Shown: piece by piece, positions 1 through 12,100 of the stretch
How the letters are laid out: every line of letters begins with the position of its first letter
Position numbering within the stretch: the stretch's first letter is position 1
Assembly (NCBI GenBank): GCA_037576195.1
Contig: CM075101.1
Span: 7,192,001 to 7,256,000, forward strand
Direction: 5' to 3'
Origin: Phytoseiulus persimilis
Taxonomy: Eukaryota; Arthropoda; Arachnida; Mesostigmata; Phytoseiidae
DNA length: 64,000 nucleotides
Translations under genes and position numbers: made by a program
The notes under the pieces: generated by a model
Database searches by the model: none
What the model was told of the DNA's origin: nothing
What the model saw: only the letters and a program-made list of their open reading frames with translations

Positions 1-1570
1 TCTTCCGAGCAAGCCCGAAGTCGGCTGGAATGGAAGCAGAACGAGGTGAAAAAAAAAACTGATCGCTGCTACACGGTCCAGCAGTGGCGGATCTCGGCGT
101 GGTCCGGTTTGAGGACTTTCGGTTGGAATTTTTCAGCAGAAGCCCCGGGAGGATTCTCTCATAGATATATTTGGGGTCTCGTGTCGTTCAACTCACCTAT
201 CAGAGCGCCCATATTCTCGTTGAGGAGTATGTTCCCCGGTTTGACATCCCGATGTAGAACATTCAACGAATGAACATACTCCAAACCTGCGGCAACGTCC
301 CTGAGAATCCGGAGCCGTAGCGGCCAGTCCAGCACCGTGCTCGCCAGCTTCTGCTGCAGGCTGCCATTATTCATATATCTGAGGGCGGGGGGGGGACGAT
401 CTTAGTGGAGTGGTGTTCACCAATAGTTAGGGCTCTGGCTCCGAGTGGACAAAACGAACCGCCTTGGAATCTTCAAACTCCGTCCGAGTCGACGCACCTC
501 GTGATCATACAAACGGAATCTTCTCCTACCGCGATGCCGTAGAGCGGGAGTACGTTCGGGTGGTCGAAGGTGCTCAGCTGCTCTATTTCGTTTGCTATTT
601 GGCTGATATCTTCTTTGAAAACTTTCACCGCCATATCCTCTCCGTCGATCTTCACTCTGTACACAACCCCGAAGGTACCTTCACCGATTTTGGTTTGGCT
701 CGTCGTCGAGAAATGGTCTGTGGCGCTCTCAACGTCGTTGAAGCAGATTTGATACACTTTTGATAGACATGCTTTCATGTTGGAAAAGTTGACAGAGCAT
801 CCATTGCTACTCAAACCGCCTTTCGAGTGCAGGGTGATTTGTTCCGAGTCCGCATTAAGGCTCAGAGACACGGCAGTCCCTTGAACCTCATTCATGAGCC
901 GTTGAGCAATCTTCAGCTGAAGGATGTCTACCAACACGTCGTACAAGTCTTGTATCCGAGGTCTATTGCGTCCCGTTGTGGACCAAGTCTTGAGTATTTC
1001 TTCGGATGGACTCTTGACTTTTTTTTCATCGTTCAGGAGCTGAATGTCTGCGAAGAGCGGGTCTGAAGGTCGATCTGGATGATTTATTCTGCCCACCAAG
1101 GCTTTCCATGCGTGGGTGGCATCGAGTTCGTTGGTGATGTTCCCTCTGATCCTAGTATCGAGGAAGCGTAACTCGTTTTCGAAGCTATTCTGCGCGGGTG
1201 GAATCTTCTTCACACTCGTCTCAACGCTCCTAACGGACAAATATGGGTCCACAACGCCACTCAGCTCTTCGAGCTTAGCTTTGAGGACGACGATCGAGGC
1301 CTGATCCGAACGCCGGGTCCGAGGACTTGGGGATCGTCTGGATGGAACCGAAGCAGCCGTGAGCTTGCGCTCGGGAGCTCCGACCAGGTCCCGGAGATTC
1401 TTCTTGAAGAGGGGTGAAGAGTCATTATTCGAACGAGTTTCTTCATCCTGAACCGAATTCACCATTGGGAAATCTCCAATGTAAGAGCCCGAGTCCGATA
1501 TCATCTTGCTGGTTGATTGTGTGCTGCCGGTCGAGTGCTTCTTACGCCTGAAACGTTTCAGGAAGCTCAT
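1..1570 (-). CDS. pll: Pelle/IRAK-like serine/threonine kinase with death domain (5' part, runs off window)
   Basis: Three exons are visible on the minus strand: 498-1570, 197-378 and 1-24 (the last cut by the window edge). Joined, they give a basic, Ser-rich N-terminus, then a death-domain-like region (about residues 135-228, with WKALVG and a helix around [11 protein letters not shown]). The kinase domain starts at about 295 with GEGTFGVVY, the invariant Lys in AVKVF and the helix-C Glu in NEIEQL. Exon 2 supplies the catalytic loop HRDVKPGN, and exon 3 supplies DFGLAR after a phase-1 junction. Donors are GTGCGT and GTGAGT; acceptors end in CAG. Death domain followed by kinase is the Pelle/IRAK layout, in which the protein binds the MyD88/Tube adaptor and signals downstream of Toll receptors (family knowledge). 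The start chosen is the ATG at 1570, [12 protein letters not shown] different death-domain kinase is possible but less likely given the IRAK-like WPLRLRIL...GLEYVHS segment. The 3' end lies outside the window. Confidence 0.85.
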
Positions 1571-3219
1571 TTTCCCTAGCGGTGTGTTCGCCGTGGGACT
1601 CGTAGTCGGGTTTCACACTGATTCCTTGTTCCGCCTTAAGATGTATCCTGTAATTCATAACGTCCCAATGAGCCATCTGCGCCCGCACCCGCTGCCTGAA
1701 TACCACGCTGTTAACTTCAATAGTTTTCGGACTCGAGCTAACGTCCTCTAGTCAGGAACCAGCCTCGTGAATATTCTTCTCGAAGAGTCTTCTTGAGAAC
1801 CATTCCTGGGAGGGGCTCGAGTGATTTGAGTGATCTTCGAGACCTCACCGACAATCCTTTCGAAATTCTCGCATTCGGCGCTCAAGCGCGAATGAAGCCA
1901 TCCAGGAACCGCCAGGCGCGCAGTCGAATCACGCAAATGTTTGTCCAATACTTGCTCCCGGAAGACGCCTGCGGCCACCGCCGGCGGTTGACGAGAACTG
2001 CTCTCAGACGGAGAGCCAAACTCGACTCATCTCTGGGACTCCTCTCGTGTCCCTGACGGATCTTGAATCCTTGGCGAACATCGCATTCTCAGTCGGATAG
2101 GTCATACATCAGAAAACGATTGATTAGAGAAACTCTGAGGACCACCTCTCCGGTGATATTGTTTTCCCAGGAACGTGGCTCCTTGACTTCATCGGGAACG
2201 AGACAGGCAGAGTTGGCCGCCAAGGATGGAAACGAGAAAGTTTCAAGCAAAACATACGGCGTCCAGCGAATGGATGTGGACTTTCCCATTAGCTGATCGC
2301 CCTTCGCTCCGCAACATTTCTCAGCGCTGGCCGCATCAGTTTCGGGGTACTTTGCAGACGCTAGATTTGTTCGGCGATCCCGTGGGGTTATCTCAGGAGA
2401 TTCTCCGATGTCAGCCCCTACCAAGGAGATGGGATACTTTCCGAAGCTCTCAATGAGCGGAGGAGTGATCAGACTACCTGGGAGAAGGCGGACCCACCTG
2501 AAGCCTATCAACGGGCTGCGTGGTCAGTTCCGGAACCACTAACGAACATCTCCGACATCCGCATTCCTGTGCTATTCTGGTTAGGGTGCTTCTATGGAAC
2601 TACCACATAGCGAGCCAGATAATAACAGGAATCACCTCAACAAACTACATCACCACACACTTTACCGAGAAGTTCCGGTACGCATGCGCAGGATAGAGTT
2701 TCGTGGCGCCAAAACTCAAACGGCGCCGAAGTCCACCTATAGTTAAGGCCCTGCGGGTCTATGAGAGAGCCGCGCATTCAAGGTGAATGTTCACGTCGGG
2801 TTCGTTCAAAGCAGAACAAAGTTTCAAAACTTCTGCGACCTCAATCGAGTTCGGGGCCACTCGGCACAGTGGTGTGCCAGGAGCCCTTGCGTGAACCCGC
2901 ATGACGTCAGACGATTTTTCTAGTTCAGCTCGAAAGGTATCGATAACACATCATACTCCACGAAGCTCTCCAAGCGAGCCTGAGAAGGAGTGGAGATGTG
3001 CAGAACTTGCTCTCCGGATCGAACTCTCTGCTGGATCCAAGATTTCAACCGGAGGGTCGGGTTTGAACTGTAACTGAGGATCAGCATCAAGACCACGGAC
3101 TTGGTTCCGGGCTCTGCGGAGGGGGTCTGGAACAGATGGAGAGAAGAATCCCACGATTCATGCACACTCAAAAAGACTAGACCAAACTGTGTGAGTATGC
3201 CCTACGCCAACCGAGAACC
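1571..3219. other. Intergenic, no supported gene
   Basis: Several open frames occur (for example 2089-2511 minus, 140 codons; 2920-3171 minus). None shows a recognisable domain, splice context or low-complexity bias, so I see no gene here. The stretch should include the promoter of the Pelle-like kinase and the 3' end of the lysyl-tRNA synthetase gene. Confidence 0.5.
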
Positions 3220-3225
3220 TTTATT
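3220..3225 (-). promoter_or_regulatory. Probable polyadenylation signal of KARS
   Basis: AATAAA on the minus strand (TTTATT on plus), about 155 bp beyond the KARS stop codon, the usual position for a 3' processing signal. No transcript evidence is available. Confidence 0.6.
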
Positions 3226-3379
3226 TGGTACGACTCTGAAACCAGTCGATGGGATTCGAAGATTCTGTTGAAGGGATTGTCTGGAAGACATTCTGGTGGA
3301 AAAAGCTCACACGTGTGTCGGACCCTGGTGGGATGCCAAGATGAGCGTTCGCTCCGTCATAAATTCATTCAGAATTACT

Positions 3380-5538
3380 CTAGACGGCTTGTTTGGGTGG
3401 TTGCTGATCTCCTGCGGGATTGTTGTCTTCAGGCTTCATGGCTGGGAACAGGAGAACTTCCTTGATGTTGTTCGAGTTGGTCAGGAACATCACCAATCGA
3501 TCTATACCCAACCCGAAACCTCCTGTCGGCGGAAGACCATACTCTAACGCAGTGCAGAAGTTTTCGTCGAGGAACATGGCCTCATCATCTCCCGCGGCCT
3601 TGGACTTAGCTTGCAGCTCGAAACGTTCCCGTTGTACCACAGGATCGTTCAACTCAGTGTACGCGTTCACGATTTCTTTCGTCGCAACGAACAACTCGAA
3701 ACGCTCCGTCAGACCCCTGACCGACCGATGCCATTTGGATAACGGACTCATGATGCCGGGATGGTCCATGATGAACGTTGGGTTTATGCACTGCTCCTCG
3801 AGGTACTTTCCCACAAGCTTGTCAAGCAGTCGTTCCGTGGTCCTTGGCGCCGCACAATCAACTTGGTGTTTGATGCAGAGGTCGGACAAGGCCTTGTTGG
3901 CTTCAGGCGTTGTGAGTTCATCGGCAGGCGGCAGGGTCTCCCCCATGGCTTTCGCCAGTTCCGGCATCAGGTTGAGCCGCTTGAACGGAGGCGTGAAGTC
4001 GATCTCCAGCTCGGTACCGTCCATCTGTTTGAAATTCACTTTGTAGGTACCTTTGATTCTCATAACCATCTGGGAAATCATCTGCTCAGTGATCTCTATC
4101 AAGTCGTTATAGTCCGCGTAAGCCAAATAGAATTCGCACGTAGTGAACTCCGGGTTATGAGTCAAATCGATACCCTCGTTCCGGAATTGCCGGCCGATTT
4201 CATAGACACGTTCGAGACCTCCAACGATCAGCTGCTTGAGGTACAGTTCAGGCGCTATCCTCATGTAAAGGTCCAGCTTGAGGTCGTTGTGATGAGTGAT
4301 GAAAGGTTTCGCAGTCGCGCCTCCGGGAATCATGTTCATCATCGGCGTTTCGACCTCCAAGAAGCCCATGGAGTCAAGGAACTCGCGCACGAACCGGATC
4401 ACCTTGGATCGCGTCACGAATTTCTGTCTAGTGCTGTCGTTGAGGATGATGTCTAGATATCGTTGTCTGTATCTGGTCTCTTGGTTCTTGAGACCAAAGT
4501 GGAGATGCGGCAACATGTGGAGACAAGGAGACAAGAGCTCCATCCGGATCGGCACGATTGAAAGTTCGCCTTTTTTGGTCTTGCCCGGATATCCGTAGGC
4601 GCCAATGATATCACCGCGTCTGAGCTTGTCGTTGATTTTGAAGAAAGCCTCCTCGCTCTCATAGTACGATAAGTTGGCCATGACTTGAATCTTCATGCCT
4701 TCCCCGCGGAGATCGTAGAAGATGAGCTTCTGGCCTGACTCGCGTTTGGCATGACACCGCCCCGCCACTGAGACCTTGTGCGTATCGAGAACCTACAAAG
4801 ATGGGGAGGATGATACTTCCAACTGAGTGCTCATTCGACTTCATACACGAAGAATGCTCTATTCCTCCAGGTGATCGAGGTCTTTTGAACGTACCTGCCC
4901 GGGGTCTAAATGTTGAAAGTCGTGGATGAAGTTCTCCAACGACATTGATACATTGAATTTGTGCGGATAAGGATGTTCCCCCTGCTCTTTCAGCTGGGAC
5001 ACAGCTGTCGATCGGATTTTGAAGTATTCGGTGGCGTCCAATTCTTCTTCGTTGACCTGAGAAGAACCCTCGGTCACTTTGGACCGAGCATCTTTTCGCT
5101 CGCCCTCAGCAGCAGCTGCAGGGGAGGCTGATTGTTTGGCAAGTCGCTCTTTCTCCTTCTGCTGAGCCTTCAGCCGACGTTTCAGTTCATTTTTCGAGAT
5201 TTTATCTGGAATCAGATTTCGAGGTCAATATGTTGCAGACAACGCTCCAGTGCGCGGAAACCAACTGGCAGCGACCTCCGGGTGAGCGTGGACCCCTTGA
5301 TGTAAAATATAGGCTAGCCATCACCCAGTTCCGGGGTGAGAGTGAAATGAAGAAGGGGAGTCCGCAGCCGAATGACGGGCCACAAACTCGCCGAGAACCT
5401 GATTGAGCTCATAGAGAAGGGGGAGGCATTGACTATTTTTCTGACGCGAAAGTTTTCCAAATGGCGTGATCCATTCCTTCTGATCGCGATGAGGAACACG
5501 TTAGTCCAGAAGCGAACGACATCGAGAAGAGGCTTCAT
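3380..5538 (-). CDS. KARS: Lysyl-tRNA synthetase, class II
   Basis: Exons on the minus strand: 4895-5205 and 3380-4792, plus a candidate first exon 5325-5538. Exon 2 encodes the Lys/Ala-rich eukaryotic N-terminal helix ([17 protein letters not shown]) and the start of the anticodon-binding OB fold. The 471-codon last exon holds [22 protein letters not shown], class II motif 2 ([14 protein letters not shown]) and motif 3 ([12 protein letters not shown]). The enzyme charges tRNA-Lys, in animals both in the cytosol and in mitochondria from alternative first exons. The junction GGGCAG|GTACGT to TTGTAG|GTTCTC is phase 0. Exon 2 begins after TTCCAG in phase 1, and the 5325-5538 frame, starting at an ATG and ending in a GTGATG donor, joins it in phase. 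Its 71 codons are Arg/Ser/hydrophobic-rich with few acidic residues, as in a mitochondrial presequence. The cytosolic first exon was not found. Core call very sure; first exon about 40%. Confidence 0.95.
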
Positions 5539-7001
5539 CTAATCTCTAAGCTCCCCTGATCCACTCTTACTCGGCTTATGACTCTATAATTTTCACCCAT
5601 GGGGACAGAAACAGTCTGTTACCCATGGGGCTGGGGCTGAATTTTCGAACCAGAAACCAAGCCAAACCATGATGAATGAACTCCAGAGTCCCCAGTGATT
5701 GATTTTCATCAAGCTGGGAAACTTCTCCATAGCATGAAAGACAGAGAACGACTCCGGCCCACCCTACGGCTAGACTCGAATCAAAAGCACTCGCAGCCAG
5801 CTTTCGCGTCCCGTAGCCTGCATGAGGCAGCTCTTAAAGGTAGGGAGAGAGTGGGAATCAATTATTTTCCGCGGAGATTTACCTTCACCACTCATGTTGC
5901 CGACTGTTGGTCCCGGTGACTGAGAGCTCCACGTGCGGTTGAGCAATTTCCACGTCGTCTGCGGGCCCTGGTTTCGTCGGCAACGTTCAATGACAGTGGC
6001 CGAAAGTATTCTACAACTACGGAGAACCACTGAACGAATCGTCTTGACTGGTTTGCAGGAACAGCCTAGCCCAAATCGTCTCACACGAGCGGACGACGTC
6101 AACTTTGCCGCCGGCTGTTCAACGGTACCGGAACGTCGAGATGCACGCGCTGAACGAGGACGAACGGTGCAGCTGTCGCTAAGCGCCAGAGTCGGAATGG
6201 CGCCAAACTTTGAACCTAGTAGGCTCTTCATCGTATGTGTTTACGGGCTCATGATGACTCCACAATTCGAATTCGATCGGAGAATGTAGGGATTATTGGG
6301 TTTTGAACGATATCGCAGAATATGCATCTTTGGGAAACAAACTGGACCACATAGTTTATCGCATCGTCGGCTTTGATTAGAAGAGTGCACCCCTCATCCC
6401 GCCCAACGGGGAGAAGAACTTTCCCCCCGAAATCATAAGCTGTCTTCTTTGTCTTGGAGACGAATCGATGTACCAACCGCTAGTTCGAGTTGCGCTAGTC
6501 AGAGTAATTCAAACTCGAGCACTGTCAGACCAACGGCAGGGATGATCTGAAGGGATAGGATGGAACCGAATACCGACATGAAGCTGGGGGACCATGAATG
6601 CACCTCGTGGAGCCGTTTCCAATGAGGCTGGAAAAGCCTGAAAACAGCTTCGGTATCCGGTGATCCTGAAGAGAAGGTTTTCTGGGACGACCGAAAACCT
6701 GCTCATTTGCTTGGAGCCTTAACGGGAGTTCCCATGATGAGAAAACTCCGACTGTCAAGATGAGCCAGAATCATTACGTCCGGGGCTGCGTGGTCCGCCT
6801 CGATCTTGGATTCCCACGCACTCAGCCCATCGGTCCGGGTCGATATTTCAGAGCAGCGGAGTTCCTGAATGTTTGCAAACCTTGCTTCTATGCCCTCCCG
6901 TCGAAGCTTCTGCACCGGCCGCGGAGAGCCACCAGCGACACAAGTGCGGCGAGGAGGTGAACGTCCACCGTGCTGGCTACGGCCGCCTGTTTGTCTTGGC
7001 G
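5539..7001. other. Intergenic between divergent KARS and CYB5R genes
   Basis: No coding exon or transposon is supported. Near 5595-5630 two CCCATGGGG palindromes flank an imperfect inverted repeat (ACAGA / TCTGT). The divergent gene arrangement means both promoters should lie here; I see no convincing TATA box for either. Confidence 0.45.
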
Positions 7002-9179
7002 ATGTCAGTCATTCGGGATAAAATGTTGCCGCTCCTCTACCTGGCTTCTGGAACCGCTCTCGCGGTTTTCCTCTATCGGTATTTCTGTTCGAAGAAGAAT
7101 GTCAAGTTTCTCGAAGACCCTGAAGTCAAGTATTCGGTGCCTTTGTTGGAGAAGAAAGAGTTGAGCCATGATACGCGACTTTTCCGATTTAAATTGCCCA
7201 CCGAGAATCACCGACTCGGATTACCAGTCGGTCAGCACATAAACCTCATCACGAGGGTGAGTTGAACATATTTCCTTCAAAACCGGTGTCCAAGCGGTGT
7301 TTTTTTTCAACAAACCATCTCGACTGGCCGCCTCTTAAGTGAGCGAGACACGTGAGGCCACCGCGCCCGAGTTCTCTTCCAAGCGGACGAGGACCCGACA
7401 ACTGAAATCTACAACTTTCGTCTGGAGGGAACCTGGAATGACTGTGGCCCAAAAGGAAAACTGCACGAAGTCCTAGAAAGTGTTTAGAATTCCTTCAAGG
7501 TTTTTCGATGACATTATTGGCAAGGGACAGTGCATTGGATAAGATTTCTGGAGGGGCTGTTTTGATGACCTTCGGCCGTCTACGATGTCTCATTCGGATG
7601 TGAAGCTCGCCAACCGCCTGTCTGGCATAATGCGAGACGAACTCCGGTTCCATTGAAGTTCCCTCTCGTAGCCCTGATGGAAAGACTCAGGATGTTCGAT
7701 GCTTCGAAATGGCTCGTGCTTATCATCCACTCTGAGTCATTGAAGCGTCCCTATCGACTAGCCTTGCAGACGGGGTTCTGGTTCCTTCGCACGAGTCGCG
7801 ACGCTTACGTTACCCATAGCAAACGAGCCTCCAAGCCGGAAAAAGACGCGTGTTTCATTCCTCCGCTTTCCTCGTCACGGTCGGATTGCTCTGGTACCGA
7901 GCAATCCCAGCAGCTGTCGGAAGTAGGAAAAATTTGAGCAGCTTCGACAGCGAGTGGGATGAACTCAATGCGATTATCGTCGCGTTCGCAGAGCAGGTCA
8001 TCCTTTGCTCGAATCGTCGATCGTGATCATTGCCTGAAATCGCTGGAATCGAGTGCACTCGCTCAGGAATGTAGGCGCCGGAGATGGGAAGGTAGATCGA
8101 GTAATCTATCCCGACTTCCGCTCCGATGAAATGTAATCCAATCCCAAGGTGAGAGCGTCCGCGCTAAGGAGTGGTCCTTCCGCTACAGCTCTGACCCCTC
8201 GCTAGTGACGTATTTCATGTGGCCGTCGTAGTGCGCTCGAATCAGCCCATGTGTTGTTGCGGACCTGGAAGATTACACGGCTGACCAACTCGTCATTTTG
8301 AGGAACTCGGGTCTCCGAGAGATTCTGCAAAGCTTCGATCTTGGGATCGAGAGAGCGGATACTTCACGCCTAATCTGAACTTGACGGAAGCGTATTCTTT
8401 TCAGATCAATGAGGAGCTAGTGATCAGAGCGTACACACCGGTTTCCTCGGACGATGATCTGGGATACTTCGACCTTGTGATCAAGGTGTACTTCAAGAAC
8501 ACGCACCCAAAGTTCCCTGACGGTGGAAAGATGACTCAACATCTCGAAAGCATGAAGATCGGGGACTGCATTGATGTCCGAGGACCGAATGGTTTGCTCC
8601 AGTACAACGGCTTCGGGAACTTCCGTGTCAAAGCCAATAAGAAAGACCCTGGCGCCGATAAATTCGCTTCCAAGGTGAGCTGCAGTGAGAGCAGGAGATG
8701 AAGTGGCATTCGAGGAAATATCTGAATGTGATTTTCTGAATCCGCAAAGTAGTTCACGATTCCGAATGTCTTGTCGACCAATGTCCCCTTTTCAGGTTGG
8801 AATGATCGCCGGTGGATCTGGACTCACTCCGATGTATCAGCTCATCAAACAAGTTCTCAAAACCGAAGGCGACAAGACTGAGCTTTCCCTCATCTACGCT
8901 AACCAGTCACCGGACGACATCTTGTGTCGGGAAGATCTCGAGATGTGGGCCAGCCAATATCCCGGGAGGTTCAAGCTCTACTATACAGTTGACAGAGCCT
9001 CTGACAACTGGACCGGTGGCGTGGGATTCGTGAACTCGGAAATGATCAAAGAACACCTTCCAGCTCCGAGCGAAGACACGCTGATACTTATGTGCGGTCC
9101 ACCTCCTATGATCAAGTTCGCGTGTATGCCAAATTTGGACACATTAGGATACTCGGCACAGTCACGATTCGCCTATTAA
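7002..9179 (+). CDS. CYB5R: NADH-cytochrome b5 reductase, membrane-anchored
   Basis: Three exons: 7002-7256, 8405-8674 and 8796-9179, all phase 0, total 301 residues, the usual length for CYB5R3. The enzyme passes electrons from NADH through FAD to cytochrome b5 for fatty-acid desaturation and elongation, sterol synthesis and haem-protein reduction. An N-terminal hydrophobic segment (residues 8-26, [18 protein letters not shown]) anchors it in the ER or outer mitochondrial membrane. The FAD motif is [10 protein letters not shown], followed by DLVIKVYFK and [11 protein letters not shown]. The NADH half has [12 protein letters not shown], the Cys-containing LMCGPPPM and a C-terminal aromatic residue (…RFAY). 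Splice sites are AGG|GTGAGT, TTTCAG|ATCAAT, AAG|GTGAGC and TTTCAG|GTTGGA. Intron 1 (7257-8404) is over 1.1 kb, long for this window, and I see nothing coding in it. Orthology to a particular vertebrate CYB5R number is not resolved. Confidence 0.95.
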
Positions 9180-12100
9180 TTTGTTGACCAAGTTGTAAAT
9201 GGAAGCAGTGTCGTGATGTTTTCAACGCCCGGTTCGACTGCCCTCGAACCGGGACTCGATTTTTCAAGATGGCGCGATGTATAATGGTGGCGAAGTTATT
9301 TCTTGAAAGCGATCAGGAACCGAGTCGTCCAGGAATCCGCCAGACCCATTGACTCCCGAGGCTGCAGCTGCAAACGTGCACTCTGGAGCAGGAATCGTTC
9401 TCCTCTGGTCGGGCGAGGCACTACCATACAGCATGTAGTCCATGTCGATTCGAGATGGAAAATATGGCCTGAGTCAGAGCATGGGCGACCACAATTCAAG
9501 CATTATGGCAGCCGAAACGCATTAAAGCGTCTCCAAAACTAAGAAAGCGGTTTTGAGTCGTTCCAGAAGCAATCAGACCTCTCTTGCACCTGTTGCCAAC
9601 ATTTTTGTATCCAGTTGTTAGAACGGACAGTTGTTTACTCGAATAGGAAGAGCGAATAGATAGATAACTCTCTTGACACTGGTCTTGGAAACAAGAGAAT
9701 TCCTGAGCAGATCACAGGGCAGCGCGGCACAGAGCGGATAATTCCAGGACGTGTTTGCGTTCTCATCTACGAATAAAGTTACAGTTTCGACGATCAATCC
9801 CCAATGGTGATTAGATAATGCTCCCAACTGACGCGATGTCTTCAGAGCACACGCGTCTGAAGAAACTCCGAAAAGTTCCACGAAACGTTAGAGGGAAACG
9901 AAGGCTGCATGTCGGTGGGGTGATGAGGGTCATAGCAGCCCCCGACTGAGATCGACCCTCACTCAGTGACGCTGAAATTCTGCGGGAATGACGCGTGGAT
10001 AACGAGAGAGCTCCAGCTTCGTGTGATGGCAGAGACATCAAACATTCTGCGAACTGCTATGCAGCCGATTAGTCAGTTCAAGCCCCGCAGAAGCATCTGG
10101 CAATGGCTTAATAGACATACGAAAGTATTCAATGAATCCGGGATAGTAGTCTCCGTTTCCATTCTAGCAGCGCGCGCTGAATCCGTTGGACTTCCGGGCA
10201 GCCCTCGGCTACCCTCTCGCGGCCGTCCGTTTCGAACATCGCCTATGAGAACCAAGATGGCCGCCCCCTGTGAGTTGTTTTGCTGCGGCCGGAATAGATG
10301 TCTCTGAAAATTCTTAACGGAGTTACTCAGTGGTCTGCGGTTGAACAGCGTGTGGCTTTCGGAAATTTTATTGGTGGCGAGAGTCGGGCTGTCTACAGAA
10401 TATTTGGGTCGAACTCAGTACAGGATTTCGAGTGACAGCTTTCGTGACGGAGCAGCTGGGAAAACGGAACGAGATGGGTGAGTCGCCGACGTCGCTTCAC
10501 AGCTAACATCTCGGTGCTCGAGGAGCCCGTCTGATTCTTCATGGGACGCGAAAAAATTGCGCGATTGAAGGAACACCAAGTTATCCGAGAGTTGACATCA
10601 GGTTCCCTTGGAGACACTTCCGCACTCACAGAGTGCACGTTCGGAGTGAATGCCGCCCTTCTGTCAAGCGGATGTCAGAACGTTCCCGGAACGGAATCGG
10701 CGACCCAAACTCTCAAGTTAAGGATCTCCATCGTCCTCACAGCCGATGAATAGAGCATCTGGTCGTACCTGTCTCCTGGCGCATAGGACAAGTTCAGAGT
10801 TGAAACTTGTGGCGCCCGTCCGTCTGAGCCCTCATGGCCGCTATCGAGATGGTTCTCCGAGGTGTTACTCGGCCTCATTTTCTGAAGATATGAATCAAAT
10901 GCGGCTATGATTGATGCGTCGAAAAGTCCTTATTTGGTTCGTAATTCATTCGTGCTGCATCAGCTATAAGCAATGACTGACATTGGCTAGGCTCAGCCAT
11001 GAGCCAATTAGGCGACTAGACAGGGCGATATGGGCACATATGTTGTTACTACATACATGCCGCTCAGTCTGCTGTGATTGAAGATTCGAATGTTCCGATC
11101 ACGGTGCCAAAGCTCTGCTTTCAGTTTTTTCGTTTTCAAAACAACTTTTCAAAAGCTCCATCCGGCGCATCAGACTCGTATACTGAGCTAGATTACGGAT
11201 AAACTGTGCGATCGAGTTTTCTATCGAGTTCTCACACTGTTTTCTCGAATGACTCAAAAGCTTCCGTTTCGAGCACTGTTTCTGCTCACATCCCATCGAG
11301 CCATGTGCTATGGCCCGATAGGAAAACGCTTCGGGTTTGGAAAAAGAGAGATGAAAAGGTTGGAAACGTTCCTCGGATCATTTGTTCAAGAGGGAGCGCG
11401 AAGTGCCGGGGAATGGCAGCTGATGGAACGCTGTGTTTTTCCAGAAACAGTGTTTTCGCTTCTAGTCGACGAGATCGCCCACACAGATATCGTTGGTTCT
11501 GACGTGCGCCGAGAGGGCGGATTCAGTCACATGTTCCTCACGGAACCCTCGACTTGATTTCTGGCAACTTCCGAGCGCCTGAAGGTCGCCTTGAGTACTT
11601 CCGGCTTGCGACTCTACGGAATCATCTCCCGCCTTTCCTAGAAGAATGATCGCAATAACGCGTAGCTTGCCACTCAGAGCGCATGACGCACGTGGACTCG
11701 ACCACGATTTGGCTAGAAAACCTATGACTTGTCGCAGTGCTCAAGGTCCAAGAGCTTCTCATGAGAGAGACCTCATCGAAGAGGTCTCTCTCAAAGTGTG
11801 AAACGGCGATTCCGGTGAATTCTCGATAAGCGTCTTCTTCGTATTCCGGCGTGCCTGTTCGGCGTACATTCACACTCAACTGAAACCCTCCAGAGTTGCG
11901 ATATCCATGAGAGCATTTAAGAAACTGGGAAATCAACTGGGCTCCTCGATGGCATTTCTTAACACCTAAGAGTAAACTCCATGGGTCGAGCAAACACACC
12001 TGTAAACGGCTACTCGTGTGCGGTCATGGAAGCCGCAGACAATTTCCATGTGCTCAGGCGTTACTCGCCCTTGAGGTGGTGTGTTCAGCTCATCTCTGAG

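Noticed and set aside
2089-2511. 140-codon minus frame as an upstream exon of the Pelle-like kinase
   Set aside because: The kinase has a good ATG start at 1570, and this frame shows no domain or matching splice sites.
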